Below, in pieces: positions 9,731 through 17,247 of a DNA stretch of 64,000 nt. Position numbers and translations under genes: made by a program. The DNA comes from Thermithiobacillus plumbiphilus (GTDB lineage Bacteria > Pseudomonadota > Gammaproteobacteria > Acidithiobacillales > Thermithiobacillaceae), in assembly GCF_038070005.1 (NCBI RefSeq), contig NZ_JBBPCO010000009.1, forward strand, positions 1 through 64,000, written 5' to 3'. The notes under the pieces were generated by a model. That model was not told where the DNA came from. It did no database searches and saw nothing but the letters and a program-made list of their open reading frames with translations. How positions within the stretch are numbered: the first letter of the stretch is position 1; each line of letters starts with the position of its first letter.

Positions 9731-10168
9731 ATGCGAAATCACGAAACCTGGACCAAGCAGGATATAGTTGAATTCCTGAGAGCTGCAGGCGTCAATCCGA
9801 CCAGTCAGCGGGTAGAAGTTGCCTTTGTGCTCTTTTCGGGATGCCAACATCTGTCTGCGGACGACATTCTCCAGAAGGTCAACGCCGAGTATCCTGTCGT
9901 CTCCAAGGCCACGGTGTACAACACGCTGGGGCTTTTAGCGGAGCAGGGTCTGATTCGCGAGGTGATCGTCGAACCCGGTAAGGTGTTTTATGATGCCAAC
10001 ACCTCGCCGCACCATCATTTCTATGATGTGGACAGCGGCCTGCTTGAAGACATCCCGGCCGATGATCTCGTCCTGACGGCGATCCCACCCTTGCCAGCCG
10101 GCAAGGCCCTTGACCGGGTGGATGTGGTCATCCGGGTGCGTGGGCGGCCTGAAGCAGCGCTTGCCTAG
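9731..10168 (+). CDS. Fur-family transcriptional regulator, Irr/PerR-like, without Cys zinc site
   Basis: A 145-residue Fur-superfamily repressor. The winged helix contains the recognition motif SKATVYNTLGLL. The metal region reads SPHHHFYDVDSG, closer to Irr-type HHH motifs than to the HHDH..C of Fur. The only Cys is in FSGCQHLS; both CxxC pairs that hold structural zinc in Fur/Zur/PerR are missing. It probably senses iron, heme or peroxide, but the ligand is unknown. The start at 9731 has AGGTGA upstream; an in-frame ATG at 9710 would add seven residues. It lies about 14 kb from the iron island and could regulate it (inference). Confidence 0.8.
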   Translation: MRNHETWTKQDIVEFLRAAGVNPTSQRVEVAFVLFSGCQHLSADDILQKVNAEYPVVSKATVYNTLGLLAEQGLIREVIVEPGKVFYDANTSPHHHFYDVDSGLLEDIPADDLVLTAIPPLPAGKALDRVDVVIRVRGRPEAALA

Positions 10169-10198
10169 TCCGCCCAATCTGAATACACTGCTTGCCGC

Positions 10199-10274
<76 letters not shown>

Positions 10275-10282
10275 GTCATCAA

Positions 10283-10312
10283 GGGTCTGGCCATTCTGGC
10301 CAGGCCCTTTTT
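10283..10312 (+). terminator. Rho-independent terminator after tRNA-Thr
   Basis: An 11-bp stem (GGGTCTGGCCA with TGGCCAGGCCC, one G·U wobble), loop TTC, then TTTTT. Placed 8 bp after the tRNA CCA end. Confidence 0.85.
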
Positions 10313-10317
10313 CGTTG

Positions 10318-10483
10318 CGGGGTTGGGAAAATGCTTGGCTTCATAGGCCTGCACGAGCGTAACGAGAATGTCCAGGCGATCCCCTTGCGGAGTACCCAGA
10401 TCAGGGTCGGACTCCATCAAGGCCGAAACCTCGGCGAGAGTGGCCTTGTAGTCTGCTTCGGTGTGGATAGGGCGGGTGTCCAT
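10318..10483 (-). pseudogene. Relic of a HigA-type antitoxin, N-terminal part only
   Basis: From ATG 10483 the minus strand encodes a HigA-like N-terminus: TEADYKATLAEVSALMESDP, then LGTPQGDRLDILVTLVQAYE and AKHFP. This is the conserved pre-HTH segment of HigA antitoxins. The homology stops where the sequence runs into the tRNA-Thr terminator; no helix-turn-helix follows and the open frame continues meaninglessly through the tRNA. A strong Shine-Dalgarno (GGAGGAC) still precedes the ATG, so the peptide may be translated. No HigB toxin is recognisable upstream. Probably the remains of an element lost next to the tRNA. Confidence 0.72.
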
Positions 10484-10500
10484 TTGTCCTCCGTGGCCGC

Positions 10501-10632
10501 TCAGGCCCGTTCATCTGGCCGCTTGAGCAGTTCGTACATCTCGCAGGACGCCTCTACCTCGACCAGTTTCACGATGTCTTCGACCCTGATGCCCGCGAGT
10601 GGTTTCTGGTGCTGGCGTCGGGGCTGGTGGTT
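10501..10632 (-). pseudogene. Unrecognised gene remnant upstream of the HigA relic
   Basis: Between the HigA relic and the methyltransferase start, the minus strand has a ~40-codon open stretch ending at a TGA (10503–10501), with readable protein-like sequence (GIRVEDIVKLVEVEASCEMY, then ELLKRPDERA). It has no start codon after the preceding stop, and ends 18 bp before the HigA relic's ATG, the spacing of an upstream operon partner. I cannot assign it to a family; it does not resemble HigB. Could be chance coding. Confidence 0.35.
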
Positions 10633-10642
10633 TGCCTACACT

Positions 10643-11695
10643 ATGCCCATGTCAAAATCTTCCAGTCATGTTGCCCTGAATCTCCTCCTCCAGCAGGTCC
10701 TAGACGGCGATCTGCTGCCCGAGGACCCCTCTAACCTGCGTATAGGCATGTTGCGCGCCCGAGCGCACCCGGATCTGGCGCGGCTTGCGCGCAATCCCGC
10801 CGTGGAGAGCCTTAGCCTGCAAAGCACCTTCAAGCCGGATGTGAATGCACTCCAGGCGCTTGGGCTCACGGTATCAGAATCCCTGAGCGGGGTTTTCGAT
10901 GTGATGCTATTCGTGCCCACCCGCCAGCGCCGCGAAAGCCTGGCCTGTTATGTCGAGGCTATGCAGATGCTACGCCCAGGCGGGCGGCTGATTGTCAGTT
11001 GCGCCAATGACATGGGTGCGCCCAGTTATGAAAAGGCGCTGCGCAAGCTGGCTGGATTGAGAGGCGCGCGCAGCAAGGCCCACAGCCGGCTGTTCTGGAC
11101 CGAGGCCGGTGGAGAGTTCGATCCGGCGCTTGCGGCGGAATGGGTGAAGGCAGCAGAGCCCACCACCGTGCCCGGTACCGATTTTGTCACGGTGCCTGGT
11201 ATCTATGGCTGGCAGAAAGTCGATCAGGGATCACAACTGCTGGCGAAATTCCTGCCGGAGAACCTGAGTGGTTCGGGCATGGATCTCGGCTGCAATTACG
11301 GCTATCTGGCGCATGCCCTGCTCAGTCGGGCGGATGGGGTGAAGTGCCTGCATCTGGTGGAAGCGGAGGCGCGCGCACTGGCATGCGCGCGGACGAATCT
11401 AGCGGCCTTTTCGGACGTGGACCTGCGCTATCACTGGCTGGACGTGGCCGAGACGCATATCGAGCACCTCGATTTCGTGCTGCTGAATCCGCCTTTCCAT
11501 GCCGGCAAGGAAACCGACTACCAGCTTGGAAAAAGCTTTGTGGAAACGGCCTGTCGCTCCCTCAGGCGCGGCGGACGACTGTTCATGGTGGCCAACCAGT
11601 TCCTGAGCTACGAGGATGTGCTGGCGCGGGAGCTCAGTCGTCACGAGAGATTGACGGTCGAAAGCGGTTTCAAGGTCCTGACGGGGGTGAAATGA
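10643..11695 (+). CDS. RsmC/RlmG-type rRNA (guanine-N2)-methyltransferase
   Basis: About 350 residues with the two-domain layout of RsmC/RlmG: a degenerate N-terminal methyltransferase-like half and an active C-terminal half. The latter has the SAM motif MDLGCNYGYLAHALL (motif I) and the N2-guanine catalytic motif LLNPPFHAG (NPPF/Y). These enzymes methylate G1207 of 16S rRNA (RsmC) or G1835 of 23S rRNA (RlmG); the sequence does not decide between them. Start at 10643 (MPMSKSSSH) or 10649; neither has a clear Shine-Dalgarno. The frame is open further upstream, but through relic DNA. The stop overlaps rsuA (ATGA). Confidence 0.82.
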   Translation: MPMSKSSSHVALNLLLQQVLDGDLLPEDPSNLRIGMLRARAHPDLARLARNPAVESLSLQSTFKPDVNALQALGLTVSESLSGVFDVMLFVPTRQRRESLACYVEAMQMLRPGGRLIVSCANDMGAPSYEKALRKLAGLRGARSKAHSRLFWTEAGGEFDPALAAEWVKAAEPTTVPGTDFVTVPGIYGWQKVDQGSQLLAKFLPENLSGSGMDLGCNYGYLAHALLSRADGVKCLHLVEAEARALACARTNLAAFSDVDLRYHWLDVAETHIEHLDFVLLNPPFHAGKETDYQLGKSFVETACRSLRRGGRLFMVANQFLSYEDVLARELSRHERLTVESGFKVLTGVK

Positions 11696-12408
11696 GCGCG
11701 CGCCGCCTGGATCAACTCCTGTCGAGCCTCGGTTATTGCAGCCGCAGCGAGGTGAAGCACCTGCTGCGCGAGGAGCGGGTGCTGGTGGACGGCGCGCCGG
11801 CCCGCAATCCGGCCCAGAAGGTGAATCCCGATGCCGTGCGGCTGGACGGCGAGCCGCTGGATCATCCCGAAGGCCTGTATGTGCTCTTTCACAAGCCTCT
11901 GGGCTATGTGTGCTCGCACCGGGATTCTCCCAATATCTATCGCTTTTTTCCGGAACGCTGGTTGCTCAGAAAGCCCGCCATTTCGACGGTGGGCCGGCTG
12001 GACAAGGACACCAGCGGCATTCTCCTGCTCACTGATGACGGCCTGCTGCTGCACCGTCTGACCTCGCCGAAATATCATCTGCCCCGCGTGTATGATGTGA
12101 CGCTGGCCGAACCCTTGCGGGGTGACGAGGCGCAGGTGATAGGTTCGGGCACGCTCATGCTCGAAGACGATGACAAGCCCTGTCTGCCGGCACAATGGCA
12201 GCCCACGGGTGCGCGCGTCGGCCGGCTGACCCTGCATGAAGGCCGCTATCATCAGGTGCGGCGCATGTTCGCGGCCCTGGGCAATCATGTGTCAGCCCTG
12301 CACCGCAGCGCATTCGGGCCGCTGACACTCGGCGAACTCGCCCCCGGCGAATACCGGGATCTGCGGGATGATGAACTGGCCCTGCTCAATGGAGGACATG
12401 CGCCATGA
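11692..12408 (+). CDS. rsuA: 16S rRNA pseudouridine-516 synthase RsuA
   Basis: A 238-residue protein with an N-terminal S4 RNA-binding domain (RRLDQLLSSLGYCSRSEV..., residues 1–45) and a RsuA/RluB-type catalytic domain. The catalytic Asp is in STVGRLDKDTSGILLLT; a second signature is EGRYHQVRRMFAALGNHV. RsuA converts U516 of 16S rRNA. Presence of the S4 domain argues against RluE, although a nudJ-like remnant follows, as beside E. coli rluE. Starts on the ATGA overlap with the methyltransferase, so two rRNA-modifying enzymes are co-translated. Confidence 0.88.
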   Translation: MSARRLDQLLSSLGYCSRSEVKHLLREERVLVDGAPARNPAQKVNPDAVRLDGEPLDHPEGLYVLFHKPLGYVCSHRDSPNIYRFFPERWLLRKPAISTVGRLDKDTSGILLLTDDGLLLHRLTSPKYHLPRVYDVTLAEPLRGDEAQVIGSGTLMLEDDDKPCLPAQWQPTGARVGRLTLHEGRYHQVRRMFAALGNHVSALHRSAFGPLTLGELAPGEYRDLRDDELALLNGGHAP

Positions 12409-12551
12409 TCTGGACGCCACACGTGACGGTTGCCGCCGTGGTCGAACAAGCGAGACGTTTTCTGCTGGTGGAAAGGAGGCGGAGGGCGCGTGTCTTCAAT
12501 CAGCCCGCCGGCCGGCGCTATCCGCTGGAGCTGCTGGTGGACGTGATCTGA
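12405..12551 (+). pseudogene. Nudix hydrolase (NudJ-like) gene with internal in-frame deletion
   Basis: Starts on an ATGA overlap with rsuA. The first ~36 codons read like the NudJ N-terminus (PHVTVAAVVEQARRFLLVE ... FNQPAG). The next codons are RRYPLELLVDVI and a stop, which resemble the NudJ C-terminus (E. coli ends its conserved part with a similar RYPLE block). The middle, including the whole Nudix box GX5EX7REUXEEXGU, is gone. The reading frame is kept across the junction at ~12514, so a 48-residue peptide could be made, but it cannot be a Nudix enzyme. Confidence 0.78.
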
Positions 12552-12575
12552 GTTCAAAGGGCCATTTCGGAGGGT

Positions 12576-13721
12576 TTACTGATCTTCGAATTCCGGGGGC
12601 GGGCACTGCCTGAAGGGTGCATGGGTGCGCAAGTCATCGGCCAGCATGTCCATGCCGGTACGCTCGCGCGTGAGAAAGTCGGCCACGGCATCCCGGAACC
12701 CGGCATGCGCCAGCCAGTGGGCACTGTAGGTCTTTTCCGGCAGGAAGCCGCGCGCGATCTTGTGTTCGCCCTGGGCACCGGCCTCGAAGCGGGACAGGCC
12801 GCGACTGATGCAGTACTCGATGCCTTGGTAATAACATAGCTCAAAGTGCAGATTTGGAAAGTCGCCGAGGCTACCCCAGTAGCGGCCATACAGGCCTTGT
12901 GGGCCACGCAGGTTCAGGGCGCCAGCCACGTAGTCCCCGTCCTGACGGGCCAGAAACAGCACGCAACTTTCGGGCATGCTCTCGCCCAACATGTGAAAGA
13001 AACGCCGGTTGAGATAGGGAATCGCCCCTTTGCTGTCGATGGTGGCGCGATAGAAGCGGTACATGGCGTCCCAGTGCACGGGCTGGATATCCGCGCCTTC
13101 CAGGCACTCGATCTGCATGCCTTCGGCCTGGGCCTCGCGCCGTTCGCGCTTGACCTGCTTGCGCTTGCGGGAGGCGAAGTGGCTCAGGAAGTCATCGAAG
13201 TCGCGGTATTCCCGATTGTTCCAGTGATACTGCAGGCCTTCGCGGATCAGCAGATCTTGCTGCGCGAGCCAGTCCGTGGTCGGGGCATCCGGAAACAGGA
13301 CGTGCAGGGAGGAGTAATCCGCGGCGAGTTGGATAGCGGCCTGCAGCAACAGGCGGGCTGAGGCCTCATCGCCATCGGTGAGCAGACGAGGTCCGGTAAC
13401 CGGCGAGAAGGGGACGGCGCTGACCAGTTTGGGATAATAGTGTTGGCCGGTGCCCTGATAGGCGCGCGCCCAGGCCCAATCAAAGACATATTCGCCATAG
13501 CTGTGGGATTTGGCGTAGAGCGGCATGGCCCCACGCAGTTCGCCAGCATCGTCGCGCAGCAGGATGTGGCAGGGCTGCCAGCCGCTATCGGCGCCGACGC
13601 AGCCGCTGCGCTCCAGGCTGTGGAGAAAGGCATGGCGCAGGAAAGGATTGCCGGTGGGGTTCAGGGCGTCCCATTGCTGGGGGTTGACGCTGCCCAAGTC
13701 CGGAAGGATGTCGATCTGCAT
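12576..13721 (-). CDS. COG3146/FemAB-like N-acyltransferase superfamily protein
   Basis: A 381-residue protein resembling the family of predicted GNAT/FemAB-like N-acyltransferases (COG3146). N-terminal block GNPFLRHAFLHSLERSGCV, central YYPKLVSAVPFSPVTGPRLL (a hallmark of this family), then KRKQVKRERREAQAEGM and RRFFHMLGE, and C-terminal FEAGAQGEHKIARGFLP. Family members lack a proven substrate; a role in envelope or peptidoglycan-related amino-acyl transfer is only suggested by the FemAB link. Monocistronic by spacing; its stop is 24 bp from the convergent Nudix remnant. Confidence 0.78.
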   Translation of the reverse strand: MQIDILPDLGSVNPQQWDALNPTGNPFLRHAFLHSLERSGCVGADSGWQPCHILLRDDAGELRGAMPLYAKSHSYGEYVFDWAWARAYQGTGQHYYPKLVSAVPFSPVTGPRLLTDGDEASARLLLQAAIQLAADYSSLHVLFPDAPTTDWLAQQDLLIREGLQYHWNNREYRDFDDFLSHFASRKRKQVKRERREAQAEGMQIECLEGADIQPVHWDAMYRFYRATIDSKGAIPYLNRRFFHMLGESMPESCVLFLARQDGDYVAGALNLRGPQGLYGRYWGSLGDFPNLHFELCYYQGIEYCISRGLSRFEAGAQGEHKIARGFLPEKTYSAHWLAHAGFRDAVADFLTRERTGMDMLADDLRTHAPFRQCPPPEFEDQ

Positions 13722-13785
13722 GATGATATCTTGCGTCCCGGCAGGGCTTTAGTCAAAGACTGGGAGGGATAAGGAGAAAGACCCG

Positions 13786-13816
13786 GCGCTGGCCCTGAAA
13801 TGAGGGCTCAGCGCTG
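13786..13816 (-). terminator. Possible hairpin terminator after the two small proteins
   Basis: On the minus strand GCGCTGAGCCCT pairs with AGGGCCAGCGC (one bulge), loop CATTTC. The following bases (CGGGTCTTTCTCC) are only a weak T-tract. It lies 24 bp after the stop of the 13840–14046 gene. Confidence 0.45.
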
Positions 13817-13839
13817 GCTGGCTAGATGCTGCGCGGGGC

Positions 13840-14046
13840 CTAGTGATCCAGCGGGTTGTGGTGCTCGAAATGCGGTTTTTCTTCCTCTGGCAGGCAAAAT
13901 CCGGCATCCCTGAGCATGTTTCCAAGCTGCTTTGCCGCATCCCCCGCAAATTTGGCCTTGTCCAGCAGGTCACTGGCAATTTCCTGGGCTTCCAGGGTAT
14001 CCAGGCGAATGACCAGCCGGTTTTCGCTTTCCTCGACGATGTGCAT
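13840..14046 (-). CDS. Small protein of unknown function, paralogous to its upstream neighbour
   Basis: A 68-residue protein preceded by an excellent Shine-Dalgarno (AAGGAGGG). The N-terminus MHIVEESENRLVIRLDTLEA aligns with that of the next gene upstream (MEILEQNEEGVTLAFDRTEM): same length, same acidic/hydrophobic alternation, then E-x3-IA and an A-[KE]. It predicts a short beta-hairpin followed by helices and a His-rich acidic tail (HFEHHNPLDH). No family recognised. It lies 11 bp after its paralogue and probably in one transcript with it and perhaps the R3H ATPase. Confidence 0.7.
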   Translation of the reverse strand: MHIVEESENRLVIRLDTLEAQEIASDLLDKAKFAGDAAKQLGNMLRDAGFCLPEEEKPHFEHHNPLDH

Positions 14047-14057
14047 GTCTGCCCTCC

Positions 14058-14243
14058 TTAATGGGTACGATCGTGAAAGGGGTGTTCCATACTGTCTTTG
14101 TGATCGGCGAGCACATAGGCCAGGTCCAGCACATAGCGCCGGAATTCCTCGGCATTCTGAATGATTGGCTCGGCGATCTTTCCCATTTCGGTCCGGTCGA
14201 ATGCCAGGGTCACACCCTCTTCGTTCTGTTCCAGTATCTCCAT
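14058..14243 (-). CDS. Small protein of unknown function, paralogous to its downstream neighbour
   Basis: A 61-residue protein with Shine-Dalgarno GGAGG six bases before ATG 14243. The N-terminal half aligns with the 68-residue neighbour; the C-terminal half (FRRYVLDLAYVLADHKDSME, then HPFHDRTH) is a likely helix with a His-rich end. Soluble, acidic, no signal peptide or Cys. Function unknown. It begins 87 bp after the R3H ATPase stop on the same strand, so operon membership is possible but not shown. Confidence 0.7.
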   Translation of the reverse strand: MEILEQNEEGVTLAFDRTEMGKIAEPIIQNAEEFRRYVLDLAYVLADHKDSMEHPFHDRTH

Positions 14244-14330
14244 GAGAACCTCCGCTTGCGTGTTTATTTCATTATAGCTGGCGAGGCCAGGATGGCGCGG
14301 TACTTTGGTATGAGTCGTCCGCGCAGGGCC

Positions 14331-15833
<1,503 letters not shown>

Positions 15834-15947
15834 GGTCTGGCAACCCGTGGCATGGCTGGTATGAAACGCAATTATGTATATCTGTTTATCATTTTGACAT
15901 TTTTGCGCCAATACGGTTCAGTAGGCAACCGCAAGGCATGCAAACAC

Positions 15948-16904
15948 TCATTTCACGGCAGATACCTGTTCAGTGTCATCCGGTGGTTGGCTTCCCAGGG
16001 CAGCGATTGCGGTCATGACTTCATCGAAATCGCCCTTGGCATCGATCTCCTTGAAAATGGCCGCGCTTTCAACAAAGTAACGCTTGGCGAGGTCGGGCTT
16101 GCCCTGGTCGCGATAAAGCAGGCCAAGATACTGCTGAGCGCTGGCCTCCCAGTAGCGGTTCCCGGTCGCTTGCGATGCGGCCAGGCCCTGCTTCAGGATG
16201 GTTTCGGCTTCATCGTACTGCTGCGCCTTGCGGTAGGTGTCGCCAAGGTTTGTTGCCACCATGGCCCACTTGTTACGATCATCCTGCTTTTCAAAGATGT
16301 CCAGGGCCTGGCGCAAAAAGCTGATGGCCTTGAAATAATTTTGCTGCATCGCATAGATCGAGGCGATGTTGTTGTAGGCACTGGCGATTTCTGTCGGGTT
16401 TCGCTGCAGGGCGAGGGCCGACTGGTAGAGCGCAATGGCCTTGTCCAGATCACCACTTTCCTGCAGGACGACGGCAAGATTGTTGAGGGCGATTGCCTCG
16501 GCCGAGCGTTTTTTCTGTTGCCGGGCGGCCCTCAATTCTTTTTCGTGAAACAAGCGCGCCAGTTTCAGATTGCTCATCTGCAGATGGGTCTTGCCCAGCC
16601 AGTTGTAGCTGATGCGACGCTCATCCAGGGTCCTGGCGTGACGGTTTGCCCCCTGGAAGGCAATCAGGGCGGTCTTGAGATCCCCCGCCTGATAGGCGGC
16701 CTGGCCCAGGCAGAGATAGGCCGCCGGTCCGCCCTGAGAGTTTTTGACGGCCTTTTTGCCCAGTGTCAGGGCGCGGGAGAACTGCTCCTTTTCCAGGGCG
16801 GCAAGGCACTGTCTGGTCGGGTCCTGCGCCTGTGCCGTGCCTGGTCCCAGGACCAGGAGGGCGGTGGCCAGAAGCGCTGGTGACATTGTTTGACGTGTTT
16901 TCAT
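15948..16904 (-). CDS. Exported TPR-repeat protein
   Basis: A 318-residue protein with a Sec signal (MKTRQTMSPALLATALLVLG, cut near AQAQ) and at least six tetratricopeptide repeats from residue ~30 to ~280 (for example AAYLCLGQAAYQAGDLKTAL and AIALNNLAVVLQESGDLDKA). Single Cys residues occur near the N-terminus. TPR arrays bind other proteins; no enzymatic domain is visible, so it is probably a periplasmic scaffold of unknown partner. GGAGGAAAGGA lies upstream of ATG 16904, deciding the start against the longer frame from 17069. Divergent from the histidine kinase gene. Confidence 0.8.
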   Translation of the reverse strand: MKTRQTMSPALLATALLVLGPGTAQAQDPTRQCLAALEKEQFSRALTLGKKAVKNSQGGPAAYLCLGQAAYQAGDLKTALIAFQGANRHARTLDERRISYNWLGKTHLQMSNLKLARLFHEKELRAARQQKKRSAEAIALNNLAVVLQESGDLDKAIALYQSALALQRNPTEIASAYNNIASIYAMQQNYFKAISFLRQALDIFEKQDDRNKWAMVATNLGDTYRKAQQYDEAETILKQGLAASQATGNRYWEASAQQYLGLLYRDQGKPDLAKRYFVESAAIFKEIDAKGDFDEVMTAIAALGSQPPDDTEQVSAVK

Positions 16905-17247
16905 GCTGATCCTTTCCTCCGGCGTCGGCTGTGGGTTGTCGATCCCGGGCTGGCCGAAATGCCGGAAATCCTTATCACTCCTTATGATTGTAGGCGAGAA
17001 GTGATCGTAAGGTGAACGCGGAATGTGGCAATACAAGTAGATGTGGCAATGCAAGTGACTGAATGACATAATATAATGAAAGCGTGAAGAATGCTTGATC
17101 CACCATCAAAAATCCGCGCATGCGGGATTTTTTGTGCTTTACTTAAGAGTGCTTCCTGCCGATCGAGTCAGAATGACAGGAGGGATTTCCCGGAGCTGAT
17201 GTGCCTGCTTCCTCTTTTCCGGTTTGGGTGTTATCCGGAGTAAGGCC
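16905..17247. other. 343-bp divergent intergenic region with tandem 18-mers and a terminator-like hairpin
   Basis: It separates the TPR gene (minus) from the histidine kinase gene (plus). It holds two adjacent 18-bp copies of ATGTGGCAATRCAAGTRR (17023–17040 and 17041–17058, two mismatches), a TATAAT at 17072–17077, a TTGAT/ATCAA inverted repeat (17095–17109), and a hairpin followed by T6 (17109–17133). The last lies more than 100 bp before the kinase gene. No convincing ORF is present. Confidence 0.6.
17109..17133 (+). terminator. Terminator-like hairpin upstream of the kinase gene
   Basis: AATCC..CGC–AT–GCG..GGATT with one bulged G, then TTTTTT on the plus strand. It has no plus-strand gene in front of it, so it either ends a short RNA starting near 17084 or acts as an attenuator for the kinase gene. 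Confidence 0.5.
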
